From the NCBI GenBank assembly GCA_947492995.1, contig CANLOU010000002.1, positions 372,001 to 436,000 on the forward strand: a DNA stretch of 64,000 nucleotides. The letters run 5' to 3'. Positions 50,748 to 60,816 of this stretch are shown here, piece by piece. This stretch comes from an uncultured Litoreibacter sp. (GTDB taxonomy: Bacteria; Pseudomonadota; Alphaproteobacteria; Rhodobacterales; Rhodobacteraceae). The notes beneath the pieces were generated by a model. That model was not told where the DNA came from, ran no database searches, and saw nothing but the letters and a program-made list of their open reading frames with translations. A program made the position numbers and the translations under genes. Position 1 is the first letter of the stretch, and each line of letters begins with the position of its first letter.

Positions 50748-53215
50748 GCGCGCCAGTTGTCGCCTTTGACATGGCGCGGGCGAAAGCCTCTGCCTCCCCC
50801 CATATGCCCGAGAATAACGCGACCTCTGCAAAGCCAGATGCCGCCAAGAAAGTTCCGGTTATTCGGTTTGAGCCGCCCAAGCTGACGGACCCAAAGCCTG
50901 GCTTTGAGATCACCCCGTCCGCCACCCCAAAGGCCGCAAATACCGAAAAGCCCAAACCAACGACCCCCGTGATTGCGATGCCGTCGCCTGCACCCAAGCA
51001 GGTGGCGTGCGCGCAACATCCGGCTCCGGTTCAGGCAACAGTTGCGACGTCTGCAGAGGTAGAGCATGATGGGCAGCGCCCTGCCAAAACCAACCGTCAG
51101 CGCGCCCGCGCTGAATTGGCGGCAACCTATGCGGCATTATTGGGTGTCGACCTGTTGGCCGCCGATATTTTGGATGCCGCAGGCGAAACCGGAGCAGGGT
51201 CCAACGAGTTGACCACCGATGTGTTGGCCAAGGCGTTGAAGTCGCTTGGCCTGACCACCAACGTCTCCAAGTCCAAACTTGGCCCGAAATTGTGGCCCGC
51301 CATGGTCGAGATGAGCACCGGGCAGATGGTGCTGGTTTTGTCGCAGGATGGCTCCGCGCTGACGTTGCTGGACGCAACGACACCCGACAAGCGCACAGAG
51401 GTCGACATCGCGGAGTTCGCAAAAGTCGCGACGCCGTTGGTCCTGAGCGCGGCAACGACCATCGAACAGGTGGAAGAGCGTCACCAAATCGCCAATTTCA
51501 AACAGCATTGGTTCTGGGGCGAGTTCACCAAATACCGTCGCTATCTGGTCGAGATTGCCTTGGGCTCCTTCGTTGCAAACGTTCTGGCTGTCGCTGTGGC
51601 GCTGTTTTCGCTGCAGGTCTATGACCGGGTGATCCCGCATCAATCGCACGCGACGCTGTGGGTTTTGGCGATCGGCGCTTTCGGCGCATTGGCGATGGAA
51701 GCGGCCATCAAGATTGCCCGTTCCCGCCTGATGGACGGCGCGGGTCGGCAAGTGGAGTTGGCTGTTCAAAAGACGCTGATGTCACGCTTGTTGGGCATGC
51801 GCGGCGGGCAACAGGGCATGACCCCGTCTGGCACGTTCTCGGCCATGCGCGAGTTCTCATCGGTCCGTGAGTTTTTCACGGCCTCGACCATTGGCTCGCT
51901 GACGGATGTGCCGTTTATCTTTGTATTCCTGCTGCTGGTGGGCTCCATCGCGGGCAATCTGGTTTGGGTTCTGGTGCTTGGCGGCATCTTGATGGTGCTG
52001 CCAGGGTTCTTCTTGCAAAAGAAGATGACCCGTTTGACTGAGGAAACCCAAGGCGCATCGGTCCGCGCCAGCCGGTTGCTACAGGAAGCGATCTATGAGG
52101 CCGACACGGTCAAAGCCAATCGGGGCGAGGACCGCTTTGCGCGCCTTTGGGACGAGCTGACTACCTTGTCTGCGGTAAAGTCCTCTGAGCAGCGCAAACT
52201 GTCCGCATCGCTGACATTCTGGTCGCAAGGTATCCAACAGGCGACCTATGTCACCGCAGTTGTCGTCGGCACCTTCCTGGTTTTTGCAGGGGAATTCACC
52301 GTCGGCTCGATTATTGCGGTGGGCATTCTGACATCGCGCACGCTGGCACCGCTGACGCAGCTTGCCGGCACCATGGCGCGCTGGTCTAACGTGAAGACCG
52401 CGTTGAACGGGCTGGAAACCGTGGCCGTGGCCGAGCAGGACCATGACAGCGCGCGCACCTATATGCGCCGCGAAAAACTAGAAGGCCGCTACGAGCTGCG
52501 CGGCGTCATGCACCGCTACGACGAAGACAGCGCGCCAGTTTTGGATGTTGCATCCGTCGCAATCGAAGCGGGGCAGCATGTGGCGGTTCTGGGCGCGAAC
52601 GGGTCTGGTAAATCGACATTGCTGAAGATGCTGTCCGGGCTCAGCGCACCCGATGCCGGTCATATCACCATTGACGGGGTGGACCTTGGCCAACTGCACA
52701 ATCGCGACTTGCGGCGGGGCATTGGGTATCTGGCGCAGGACGTGCGCCTGTTCCAAGGGACTTTGCGGGACAATTTGAACCTCAGCCAGCTGGAGCGGGA
52801 CGATACGCGCCTTATGGATGCGCTGTTCTTTGCGGGTCTTGGATCGTTTGTGCAGGAACATCCCAAAGGTCTGGACCTGCCGGTCCATGACGGCGGAGCG
52901 GGCCTGTCCATCGGCCAGCGCCAATCCATCGGTTGGGCGCGGCTGTGGCTGGCGGACCCGCGGGTTGTGCTGCTGGATGAGCCAACAGCCGCTTTGGACC
53001 AAACGCTGGAAAGCACTTTGGTGTCGCGGCTTGAGACATGGCTGAAAGGGCGGACGGCGGTGATTGCCACGCACCGCATGCCAATTCTGTCGCTGACCGA
53101 ACGCGTGCTGATCCTGCAAAACGGCAAAATGGTTGTGGACGGTCCTCGCGATCAGGTTCTCGACCATATGAAAACCGCCCGTGCCGCGCGCACGCCGGAA
53201 TTGGAGGGCGCGTAG
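50744..53215 (+). CDS. Type I secretion ABC transporter (LapB-like) with C39-like domain
   Basis: Inner-membrane exporter of 823 residues. The first 125 residues are proline/alanine/lysine-rich and probably disordered (ITPSATPKAANTEKPKPTTP), an unusual extension. A C39-peptidase-like domain follows (about 125-250) without the catalytic Cys, as in LapB-type transporters that dock rather than cleave. Membrane segments lie at about 275-460. The ATPase has Walker A GANGSGKSTLL (near residue 617), signature LSIGQRQSIG and Walker B VVLLDEPTAALD. It couples to the TolC-like gene by ATGA and abuts the HlyD-like gene. Confidence 0.93.
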   Translation: MSAPVVAFDMARAKASASPHMPENNATSAKPDAAKKVPVIRFEPPKLTDPKPGFEITPSATPKAANTEKPKPTTPVIAMPSPAPKQVACAQHPAPVQATVATSAEVEHDGQRPAKTNRQRARAELAATYAALLGVDLLAADILDAAGETGAGSNELTTDVLAKALKSLGLTTNVSKSKLGPKLWPAMVEMSTGQMVLVLSQDGSALTLLDATTPDKRTEVDIAEFAKVATPLVLSAATTIEQVEERHQIANFKQHWFWGEFTKYRRYLVEIALGSFVANVLAVAVALFSLQVYDRVIPHQSHATLWVLAIGAFGALAMEAAIKIARSRLMDGAGRQVELAVQKTLMSRLLGMRGGQQGMTPSGTFSAMREFSSVREFFTASTIGSLTDVPFIFVFLLLVGSIAGNLVWVLVLGGILMVLPGFFLQKKMTRLTEETQGASVRASRLLQEAIYEADTVKANRGEDRFARLWDELTTLSAVKSSEQRKLSASLTFWSQGIQQATYVTAVVVGTFLVFAGEFTVGSIIAVGILTSRTLAPLTQLAGTMARWSNVKTALNGLETVAVAEQDHDSARTYMRREKLEGRYELRGVMHRYDEDSAPVLDVASVAIEAGQHVAVLGANGSGKSTLLKMLSGLSAPDAGHITIDGVDLGQLHNRDLRRGIGYLAQDVRLFQGTLRDNLNLSQLERDDTRLMDALFFAGLGSFVQEHPKGLDLPVHDGGAGLSIGQRQSIGWARLWLADPRVVLLDEPTAALDQTLESTLVSRLETWLKGRTAVIATHRMPILSLTERVLILQNGKMVVDGPRDQVLDHMKTARAARTPELEGA

Positions 53216-54385
53216 ATGGCCGTCATTGACGCAAAATTTGATGCGCAGATGCGTGGGCCAAGCTGGACGATACGCATGGTTATCCTCGCAGTGTTACTGT
53301 TCGTCGTCTGGGCTGCCTATGCATCGCTTGACGAGATCGTGCGCGGCGACGGGGAGATGGTGTCTTCTTCCCGCCCGCAGATTATTCAGAACCTTGAGGG
53401 CGGTATCCTGTCGGAAATGCTGGTGAGCGAGGGCGATACTGTAAAGCCCGGCGACATTCTGGCCCGCCTCCATGGCACACAATTTGCGACCACAGTGGAT
53501 GATTTGCAGGATCAGATTGATACTTTGGAAGTCCGCCAGATCCGACTGGAAGCCGAATTAGAGGGCCGTTTCGATTTCACCGTGCCACAGCATCTGGCCG
53601 CACGGCAGCCCGAAATGGTGTCCTCGGAATTGGCGCTGTTGAATGCCCGGCAGTCCGATTTCGAAAGCCGCACCGCGGGTGCCCGCAAAGTCCTGAGCCA
53701 GGCCGCCAAAGAACTGGCCTTGCTGGAGAGGCTGCTTGACGAAGACATCGTGTCGTTGATTGAGGTGACCCGCGCCCGCAAAACGCATGGCGACGCAGAG
53801 GCAAAATACAATGACATCGTCACCAAGGCTGAGCTGGACCGCGCCGGCGAATATTCCGACACTCTCAAAGAGCTGGCAACTTTGCGCCAAAACCTGAAGA
53901 TTTCCAACGACCAACTGGCACGGACCGTGATCCGCTCGCCGATGGCGGGGATCGTCAACAACGTATCCGTGTCGACCATTGGCGGCGTTGTGCGTCCCGG
54001 CGAGGAAATCTTTCAGATCATTCCGCTGGATGAGGAGCTGTTTGTCGAAGCCAAGGTAAAGCCGCAAGACATCGGCTCTATTCGTCCGGGTCAAGCGGCC
54101 ACGGTCAAGCTGTCGGCCTACGACTACACCATCTACGGCTCCCTTTCGGGGCAGGTCACCGTCATCTCGGCAGATACGTTCAAAGACGAGCGCGTGGCGG
54201 ATGGCGACCCGCATTACAAAGTAACCCTGAAGCTGGATACAGAGGCGATGACCGCCCGGCAGCGCGATGTGGCGTTGCGTCCGGGGATGCAGGCCTCGGT
54301 GGAATTGCACACCGGCGAAAAGACCGTTTTGCAGTATTTGACCAAACCACTTTACAAATCCCGCGAGGCGCTGCGGGAGAGATAG
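53216..54385 (+). CDS. HlyD-family membrane fusion protein (LapC-like)
   Basis: Periplasmic adaptor of 389 residues linking the ABC transporter to the TolC-like channel. There is one N-terminal membrane segment (about 20-38, MVILAVLLFVVWAAYASLDEIV), then a beta-barrel/lipoyl part containing QIIQNLEGGILSEMLVSEGD, a helical hairpin (LELLLLDEDIVSLIEV region) and the return beta-strand part TVIRSPMAGIVNNV. The gene starts directly after the transporter stop, completing the secretion operon. Confidence 0.94.
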   Translation: MAVIDAKFDAQMRGPSWTIRMVILAVLLFVVWAAYASLDEIVRGDGEMVSSSRPQIIQNLEGGILSEMLVSEGDTVKPGDILARLHGTQFATTVDDLQDQIDTLEVRQIRLEAELEGRFDFTVPQHLAARQPEMVSSELALLNARQSDFESRTAGARKVLSQAAKELALLERLLDEDIVSLIEVTRARKTHGDAEAKYNDIVTKAELDRAGEYSDTLKELATLRQNLKISNDQLARTVIRSPMAGIVNNVSVSTIGGVVRPGEEIFQIIPLDEELFVEAKVKPQDIGSIRPGQAATVKLSAYDYTIYGSLSGQVTVISADTFKDERVADGDPHYKVTLKLDTEAMTARQRDVALRPGMQASVELHTGEKTVLQYLTKPLYKSREALRER

Positions 54386-54420
54386 GGTTTGCGCCGCGTG
54401 TGCCACGCGTCGCGATGCTT

Positions 54421-54458
54421 GGGGGCTCTGCCCCCAAACCCCCGGGATATTTATGAAC
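54421..54458. repeat. 38-base intergenic repeat (copy 3)
   Basis: Contains hairpin GGGGG-CTCTG-CCCCC, then a CCCCCGGGATATTTATGAAC tail. The 38 bases are identical to 58561-58598. It lies between the convergent HlyD-like and glycerate kinase genes, where it may act as a terminator. Confidence 0.9.
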
Positions 54459-54480
54459 GAAGGAAAGGGACCTTGCCGTC

Positions 54481-55698
54481 CTACCGTTTGAGCAGGATTT
54501 GCACGTCGGCGACATTTGTGCCCGTGCCACCCGTTATGACCAGATCACCAGAGGATTTGAGCGCGGCATAAGCGTCGTTATTGTCGAGCAGCGCTTGTGG
54601 ATTGGTCATGCGGCTTTGACTTGTTGCATCCACCATGCCGCCCGCTGCATCCGTTGGCCCGTCGCGACCATCGGTGCCACCCGACAGAAACACCCAGTCG
54701 CCTTCGATGCCCGCCAACGCCATGCGCAGGGCGAGGTCCTGATTGCGACCGCCTTTGCCGGTGCCAGTGAGAGTGACGGTTGTCTCCCCCCCAAAGAGAA
54801 GCGTGGCGGGGCCGTTGGTGTCTTTTGCAATCCGGGCAAGGCGCGGGGCCACGTCGGCAACATTGCCTTCAAGCCGGTCGTCGATGATGCGCGCGGATGG
54901 GCGGGCGGCCTGCATGGCCTCCAGACTTTTTCGATTGGAGCAAATGAGGTGGTTGTCCGCCAGAACAGAAGCCAGCTTCGTGTCGTCCAGCGCCAGATGC
55001 GATTGGACAGACGGCGGAAGCTCGGTCCAGATCGGGGCGAGCAGCGCGCGGGCATCCGCTTTTGTGCCGATCGGCGCAACGGTCGGCCCACTGGCGATGA
55101 CACGCAAATCGTCACCAACGACGTCGGACAGGATGTAGGCCTCGATTTTTGCGGGCGCTGCAAGGCGGGCCATGCCGCCGCCTTTCAATTGGCTGAGATG
55201 TTGGCGCACAAGGTTCATCTGCGTGATGTCGAAACCAGCGCCGAGCAGGAGCTCGGATGTCCTGGCTTTGTCGGCAAGAGACACGCCGTCAACGGGCAGG
55301 GGCAGCAGCGCAGACCCGCCGCCAGAGATCAACGCGATGATGCGGTCGCTGGCGGTTGCCTGCTTTAAGAGGTCGGCGACAGCTTGCCCGCCTTTTAGTC
55401 CATTCTCGTCCGGCACCGGGTGGCCTGCAGGCATGACGGTCGCGCCCGCGATGTCGCAGGCGTTTTCATAATTGGTGACAACCAGTGCGGTGCTGGGCCC
55501 TTCGGTCAGGTCCAGCGCTTGCTCCATCATGGGGCAGGCGGCCTTGCCGACGGCAATCAGGATAAGGCGGCCCCCTTCGGGTGCCCGGAAAGGGGCGGTG
55601 ACCCGCGCTTTCAGGGCCTTGGCCGGGTCGGCGGCCTCAATCGCGATGTGGAAAAGGCGCAGAGCCTCTGCCCGCAGATCTTTGATTGTGTCAGGCAT
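54481..55698 (-). CDS. Glycerate 2-kinase (MOFRL family)
   Basis: Kinase converting glycerate to 2-phosphoglycerate, 405 residues. Recognised parts are LILIAVGKAACPMMEQAL near residue 45, ALISGGGSALLPLPVDGVSL midway and LVRQHLSQLKGGGMARLA, with the C-terminal MOFRL region GRNQDLALRMA and FLSGGTDGRDGPTDAAGG. It follows the xylose genes on the same strand after 95 bases, so it may join the same sugar-degradation programme (through glycolate/glycerate) or be independent. Confidence 0.9.
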   Translation of the reverse strand: MPDTIKDLRAEALRLFHIAIEAADPAKALKARVTAPFRAPEGGRLILIAVGKAACPMMEQALDLTEGPSTALVVTNYENACDIAGATVMPAGHPVPDENGLKGGQAVADLLKQATASDRIIALISGGGSALLPLPVDGVSLADKARTSELLLGAGFDITQMNLVRQHLSQLKGGGMARLAAPAKIEAYILSDVVGDDLRVIASGPTVAPIGTKADARALLAPIWTELPPSVQSHLALDDTKLASVLADNHLICSNRKSLEAMQAARPSARIIDDRLEGNVADVAPRLARIAKDTNGPATLLFGGETTVTLTGTGKGGRNQDLALRMALAGIEGDWVFLSGGTDGRDGPTDAAGGMVDATSQSRMTNPQALLDNNDAYAALKSSGDLVITGGTGTNVADVQILLKR

Positions 55699-55793
55699 AT
55701 GGGCCTCCCAGTGTTGGGAGACCTTATGTCAAAGACGGTGAGCGGCGGGAATACCCAAAGCTGGTGAGGCGGGGCCTACTGGTGAGATCGGGC

Positions 55794-57086
55794 CTAGACG
55801 AAGCGGTTGACCAGATTTTCGAGAATTTCCTGCTGGCCGGACCGCGGGGTAGGGTTGATGTCGTTGTCGGCCACATGCGCGGCGATGCTGTCGAGACTAC
55901 CTTCCAGTAGGTCAGTGCTGTCCCAGCCGGCGTAGCGCGCAGCGCGTTGTGCTTCGAGTTGACCGTCTTCCAGCATCGCTGCGGCGGCCTTCAGGCCGCG
56001 TGCGCAGATGTCCATGCCGCCGATATGGGCGGCAATCAGGTCTTGGGGGTCCAGCGATTGGCGGCGCAGCTTGGCGTCGAAATTGGTCCCGCCGGTGGTG
56101 AAACCGCCTGCCTTGAGGACCTCGTAATAGGCCAGTGCGGCCTCGGGCGTGTTGTTGGGGAATTGGTCCGTGTCCCAGCCAGACTGGTAGTCGTTGCGGT
56201 TCATGTCGATGGACCCGAAAATGCCGAGAGAGGCGGCCATGGCCAGCTCATGTTCGAAGCTGTGCCCTGCGAGGATTGCGTGGCCTTGTTCGATGTTCAT
56301 CTGAACCTCGTTTTCAAGGCCGAACTGTTTGAGGAAGCCGTAAACCGTGGCGACGTCGTAGTCGTATTGATGCTTGGTGGGCTCTTGCGGTTTGGGCTCG
56401 ATCAAGATCGCGCCTTTGAAGCCGATCTTGTGCTTGTAATCGACGACCATTTGCAAGAAACGCCCTGCCTGTTCGCGTTCGCGTTTGAGGTCAGTGTTGA
56501 GAAGCGTCTCGTAGCCCTCACGCCCGCCCCAGAGCACGTAGTTTTCACCGCCCAACTTATGCGTGGCGTCGATGCAGGTTTTGACCGTGGCCGCCGAGAA
56601 GGCGAAGACGTCTGGGTCGGGGTTGGTGGCTGCCCCCGCCATGAAGCGGCGATGCGAGAAGAGGTTTGCGGTGCCCCACAAAAGCTTTGGGCCGCCCGCA
56701 GCCATCTTGTCAGCGAGATAGTCCACCATTTCTTCAAGGTTGCGGGTGTTCTCCGCAAAACTTTTGCCCTCGGGACGCATGTCGGCGTCATGAAAGCAAT
56801 AATAGGGGACCCCGAGGATGTCGAACATCTCAAACGCCACATCGGCTTTGAGTTTGGCCAGCTCCATCGTGTCGCCAAACCAAGGGCGCTCAAAGGTCTG
56901 ACCGCCAAATGGGTCGCCGCCGGGCCACGCGAAAGAGTGCCACCACGCGCAGGCGAAGCGCAGGTGGTCTTCCATGCGTTTGCCCATGACCATTTCGTCC
57001 GGGTTGTAATGGCGAAACGCCATCGGGTTGGTGCTGTCGGGCCCCTCATATGTGGCTTTGGCGATGCCTTGGAAAAAGTCGGTCAT
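55794..57086 (-). CDS. xylA: D-xylose isomerase
   Basis: Converts D-xylose to D-xylulose, 430 residues, class II length. Signatures include [23 protein letters not shown] (catalytic His region), [32 protein letters not shown] (metal Glu) and [24 protein letters not shown]. The start overlaps the xylB stop. Together with xylB and the ABC importer it forms a complete xylose uptake and entry pathway. Confidence 0.97.
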   Translation of the reverse strand: MTDFFQGIAKATYEGPDSTNPMAFRHYNPDEMVMGKRMEDHLRFACAWWHSFAWPGGDPFGGQTFERPWFGDTMELAKLKADVAFEMFDILGVPYYCFHDADMRPEGKSFAENTRNLEEMVDYLADKMAAGGPKLLWGTANLFSHRRFMAGAATNPDPDVFAFSAATVKTCIDATHKLGGENYVLWGGREGYETLLNTDLKREREQAGRFLQMVVDYKHKIGFKGAILIEPKPQEPTKHQYDYDVATVYGFLKQFGLENEVQMNIEQGHAILAGHSFEHELAMAASLGIFGSIDMNRNDYQSGWDTDQFPNNTPEAALAYYEVLKAGGFTTGGTNFDAKLRRQSLDPQDLIAAHIGGMDICARGLKAAAAMLEDGQLEAQRAARYAGWDSTDLLEGSLDSIAAHVADNDINPTPRSGQQEILENLVNRFV

Positions 57087-58519
57087 GAAAGGCTCCTGAG
57101 GGCTTGATAGGTCTGTTTGTACCGCTGGTGGGCTGCGCCAAAGGCATCTTGCAGCGTTGTCTCGGGGTCGATTGTCGCGGCGATTTTTGGCGGTGTGGCG
57201 AGACGCGTGTCGCCGGTTTGGGCCATCATGCCGAGGCGCGCCGCGCCATAGGCCGCGCCGAAATCTCCGGAGATCGGGATTTGGATAGGCAGGCCAAGCG
57301 TCGTGGCCATGATTTGCAACCAGACCGTCGAGGCGGAGCCGCCGCCGACAGCGATGAGACTGTCGATGTGTGTGCCAGTGCCTGCTAGCGCATCTGCGGA
57401 ATCCTTCAAAGCGAACGCGACCCCTTCAAGGACGGCGCGGGTGCCTGCATTGACATCGGTTCCGTGTTCGAGGCCGATCAAGGCGCCGCGGACCTGTGCA
57501 TCGTTATGGGGTGTACGTTCTCCGCCCAGATAGGGCAGAAAGCAGGCTCGGCCTGGGGCCTTAATCTCGCTCAAAGCGCTGGTCAATTCAGCGGCGTTTG
57601 ATCTGGTGAGGCGGGCGTACCATTCCAAGCTATCAGCTGCCGACAGGATCACGCCCATCTGATGCCATGTCTCTGGCAGCGCGTGGCAAAAGGTGTGAAT
57701 GGCGCTTGCCGCATCTGGGGCATAGCTGGGCGTTGCTGCAAAGAGCACCCCGGAGGTGCCTAGCGACAAGAAGGCCTGGCCGGGTTTTGTGACACCGCAG
57801 CCGACAGCCGTTGCTGCATTGTCCCCTCCGCCGCCTGCGATGGGGATATTTGGTGTCAGCCCCCATTTGGCGGCAAGTTCCGGGCGCAGCTGCCCAGAGA
57901 TGGCGGCCCCTTCGACAAGGGACGGCATCTGATCGCGTGAGAGATCAGTTGCGGCGAGCAAGTCCTCGGACCAGTCGCGATTGCCGACGTCGAACCAAGC
58001 TGTGCCTGCCGCGTCTGACATCTCGGAAACGGCCTCGCCGGTGAGCCAAAGACGCAGGTAGTCTTTGGGCAGCAAGATTTTTGCAACTTTGGCGAAGATG
58101 TCTGGCTCATTGTTCTTGACCCAGGCAATTTTGGGCGCGGTAAAGCCCGGAAAGACGATATTGCCGGAGATCGCGCGAAACTGCGGGTCTGCGTCCATTG
58201 CGGCCGCCTCTGCGTGGCTGCGCGTGTCATTCCACAAGATGCAGGGGCGCAAGACGTCGCCGGCTTTGTCGATTAATGTTGCGCCGTGCATATGGCCCGA
58301 GAGGCCAATGGCCTGAATGCCGGACAGATCGGTTTGCGCGGCAAGATCCGCCATTGCCTCATTGGTTGCGGCCAGCCAATCGGCTGGGGCCTGCTCGGAC
58401 CAGCCCGCATGCAGACGCGAGACCGTCAATGAGGCGCGGGCCTCCGCGACGACCTGTTGGTCGGCATCCATGAGAAGCGCTTTGATCGACGATGTGCCAA
58501 GATCAAGTCCGAGATACAT
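57083..58519 (-). CDS. xylB: D-xylulokinase
   Basis: FGGY-family kinase phosphorylating D-xylulose, 478 residues. The ATPase core begins [16 protein letters not shown]. It continues with [16 protein letters not shown] (substrate Asp/His region), [12 protein letters not shown] and a late phosphate loop [16 protein letters not shown]. Overlaps xylA by ATGA. It is separated from xylG by 90 bases that contain an intergenic repeat. Confidence 0.96.
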   Translation of the reverse strand: MYLGLDLGTSSIKALLMDADQQVVAEARASLTVSRLHAGWSEQAPADWLAATNEAMADLAAQTDLSGIQAIGLSGHMHGATLIDKAGDVLRPCILWNDTRSHAEAAAMDADPQFRAISGNIVFPGFTAPKIAWVKNNEPDIFAKVAKILLPKDYLRLWLTGEAVSEMSDAAGTAWFDVGNRDWSEDLLAATDLSRDQMPSLVEGAAISGQLRPELAAKWGLTPNIPIAGGGGDNAATAVGCGVTKPGQAFLSLGTSGVLFAATPSYAPDAASAIHTFCHALPETWHQMGVILSAADSLEWYARLTRSNAAELTSALSEIKAPGRACFLPYLGGERTPHNDAQVRGALIGLEHGTDVNAGTRAVLEGVAFALKDSADALAGTGTHIDSLIAVGGGSASTVWLQIMATTLGLPIQIPISGDFGAAYGAARLGMMAQTGDTRLATPPKIAATIDPETTLQDAFGAAHQRYKQTYQALRSLS

Positions 58520-58560
58520 TGCTCTGATCCAAATGAGCCTGCGGCGCAGCTTTATTTAAT

Positions 58561-58598
58561 GGGGGCTCTGCCCCCAAACCCCCGGGATATTTATGAAC
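58561..58598. repeat. 38-base intergenic repeat (copy 4)
   Basis: Identical over 38 bases to 54421-54458. It lies between xylG and xylB, which are on the same strand, so here it sits inside a probable operon rather than at a convergent end. It may lower xylBA expression relative to the transporter, or be a harmless insertion. Confidence 0.9.
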
Positions 58599-58609
58599 AT
58601 GGGAAGAGG

Positions 58610-59365
58610 TCATGCGGCGTCGCGTTTTGGATTCTTGCCGAGGATAATCATCGACAAGATGTCGTCTTCTGTAACGTCCTCGACGCGTTCGGTGCCGACG
58701 AGAGCGCCGTTTTTCATAACCGAGACGCGGTCGCAAAGTTCCAGCATTTCGCGGGTGTCGTGCGAGATCAGGAAGATGCCAAGGCCCTGCGCTTTGAGTT
58801 CCTGAATGAGGTCGGCCACCATCTTGGTTTCATGCACGCCCAGTGCCGCAGTTGGCTCGTCCATGATGAGAATTTTGGCGTTAAAATAGACGGCGCGCGC
58901 GATGGCCACGGATTGGCGTTGGCCACCCGACAGCGCGCTGACCGGTTCCTTCAGCTTTTTGAAGTTGGGGTTCAGGCGGGCCATGATCTTGGCGGTTTCC
59001 GCGGCCATTTTCGCGTCGTCCACAAAGCCGAAAGGCGAGGTGAGTTCGCGGCCCAGAAACAGGTTAGACGCGGCGTCGAGATTGTCGGCCAGAGCCAGCG
59101 TCTGGTAGATCGTCTCGATATTGTGGTCGCGGGCGTCGCGGGGGGAGGTGATCTCCGCCTTGTTGCCGTTGATCCAGATCTCGCCGCCATCCTTTTGGTA
59201 GGCGCCGGACAGTATTTTGATCAGCGTGGATTTGCCGGCGCCATTGTGGCCCAGAAGCCCGAGGACTTCGCCGGGGTAAAGATCAAGGCTGACATGATCC
59301 ACCGCGCGGATACCGCCGAAGGAGATCGAGATGTCTTTGAGCTGGACGAGGGGGGTATCACTCAT
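58610..59365 (-). CDS. xylG: Xylose/fructose-type ABC importer ATPase (single domain)
   Basis: ATPase of 251 residues; only one ABC domain, unlike the two-domain XylG of E. coli (about 510), so it is closer to the FrcA-type subunit. Walker A GHNGAGKSTLIK is near residue 38, Q-loop IETIYQTLALADN, signature ALSGGQRQSVAIARA, Walker B ILIMDEPTAALGV and switch His in ISHDTREML. Presumably two copies serve the transporter. The start overlaps the permease stop (ATGA). Confidence 0.92.
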   Translation of the reverse strand: MSDTPLVQLKDISISFGGIRAVDHVSLDLYPGEVLGLLGHNGAGKSTLIKILSGAYQKDGGEIWINGNKAEITSPRDARDHNIETIYQTLALADNLDAASNLFLGRELTSPFGFVDDAKMAAETAKIMARLNPNFKKLKEPVSALSGGQRQSVAIARAVYFNAKILIMDEPTAALGVHETKMVADLIQELKAQGLGIFLISHDTREMLELCDRVSVMKNGALVGTERVEDVTEDDILSMIILGKNPKRDAA

Positions 59366-60675
59366 TTCGAGTTCCTCCGGTAAAGAATGTCGAGGAAGAC
59401 GGCGAGAACGAGAACGGAGCCGACCACAACTTGTTGGATTGCGGCGTCAAAGCCGATCAGGACCATACCTGTTTGCAAGCTCTGCATCACCAGCGCGCCA
59501 AGCACCGCGCCGTAGATTGTGCCGATGCCGCCTGCCAGAGACGTGCCGCCGATCACGGCTGCGGCAATAACATACAGCTCATCAAGGGTGCCGAGTGCAG
59601 CCGTGGCGGAGCCGAGGCGCGCGGAGGCCACCACCGAGGAGAGGCCGGTCAGAAAGCCCATCAGGGCGAAGATTTTGACCGTCATCCAGCGAGTGTTGAT
59701 GCCTGCAAGTTCTGCCGCCTCCGGGTTGCCACCAATGGCGTAGACGTAGCGACCAAAGCGGGTGCGCGACATGATGATGGTCATCACGATGGCCACGCCG
59801 ATCAGGATCAGAACGGGGATGGCGTAGCCATGGGAGATGAAAATATCTTCAACCGGCGTGTCGATGCCATTTGCTTCGACGTAGCGTTTCACGATGCCTT
59901 TGGGCCACGGGTAGGCGTTGACCAGCAGGGTTGCGCCAATCACCGCGCCGCAGCCGATGATGGCCATGAAGACCTCGGCCCAGGCGGGGCGCTGGTGCAG
60001 ATCAAAATGCTTGCGCTTGCGGCGGCCCATAACGATGAGGCCCAGCACGGCGGCGCAGGCCAGCGCGCAGACGATCCAGCTGCCGGTGTTGCCGATGGCC
60101 CCGTAGGGTCCGCCGCCCAACAGTTTGAAGGTCGCGTCCACCGGAGAGATGGTCTCACCCCGCGCGACCAGAAAGCCAACGCCGCGCCACACCAGCAAAC
60201 CGCCAAGGGTGACGATGAAGGCCGGGATCGTGCCGTAGGCGATCATGTAGCCCTGAAACCCGCCCAGCAGGGTGCCGAGCACTAGGCCTGCCAGGATTGC
60301 GATGATCCAGATCATCGGGTGGCCGAGGCCGAGATATTGCGGCAGAATATTGACCTGAAGCGCGCCCATGACGATGGCGATAAAGCCAAGCATTGAGCCG
60401 ACGGACAGGTCGATATGGCGGGTGACGATGACCAGCACCATGCCAGTTGCCATGATGCCAATGGAGGATGTTTGAACCGACAGGTTCCACAGGTTGCGCG
60501 GCGTTAGAAACGCGCCGAAGCCGTTGACGAACTGGCCGTAGAAGTGAAAGCCGACCCAGATAAGGGCGAGGGCTGCCAACATGCCGAGCAGGCGGGTGTC
60601 GACCTCAGTCTCGCGGAAGAAGCGCGACAGCGCGCTTTCCGACTTTTGGTCGCTGGTGTCAGGGGTGTCGGTCAT
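59362..60675 (-). CDS. xylH: Sugar ABC importer permease (XylH/FrcC-type)
   Basis: Inner-membrane permease of 437 residues with about ten membrane segments. It carries the branched-chain/ribose-type signature GMVLVIVTRHIDLSVGSMLGF near residue 100 and GTLLGGFQGYMIAYGTIPAFIVTLGG, with a late GGTSLAGGIGTIYGAVLGALVMQSL. ATG 60675 is preferred because the upstream in-frame region to 60801 overlaps a hairpin. It follows xylF with 141 bases between. Confidence 0.92.
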   Translation of the reverse strand: MTDTPDTSDQKSESALSRFFRETEVDTRLLGMLAALALIWVGFHFYGQFVNGFGAFLTPRNLWNLSVQTSSIGIMATGMVLVIVTRHIDLSVGSMLGFIAIVMGALQVNILPQYLGLGHPMIWIIAILAGLVLGTLLGGFQGYMIAYGTIPAFIVTLGGLLVWRGVGFLVARGETISPVDATFKLLGGGPYGAIGNTGSWIVCALACAAVLGLIVMGRRKRKHFDLHQRPAWAEVFMAIIGCGAVIGATLLVNAYPWPKGIVKRYVEANGIDTPVEDIFISHGYAIPVLILIGVAIVMTIIMSRTRFGRYVYAIGGNPEAAELAGINTRWMTVKIFALMGFLTGLSSVVASARLGSATAALGTLDELYVIAAAVIGGTSLAGGIGTIYGAVLGALVMQSLQTGMVLIGFDAAIQQVVVGSVLVLAVFLDILYRRNSK

Positions 60676-60770
60676 GGGTGTGGCCTCGGTCGGTATGTGC
60701 GCAATGAGCCAGCTCCGGTACTGGGCGGGGCTGTGTCGCGACGAAAATGAGTAAAGGGGGGGTAGGGGGT

Positions 60771-60799
60771 GGCCCCGGCAAAAAGAATTCGCCGGGGCC
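60771..60799 (-). promoter_or_regulatory. Intercistronic hairpin between xylF and xylH
   Basis: GGCCCCGGC (60771-60779) and GCCGGGGCC (60791-60799) form a perfect 9-base stem with an 11-base loop. It lies 18 bases after the xylF stop in the direction of transcription and has no T run, so it fits partial termination or 3'-end protection of xylF mRNA. Confidence 0.85.
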
Positions 60800-60816
60800 A
60801 AAGTGTCAGTGAACGC

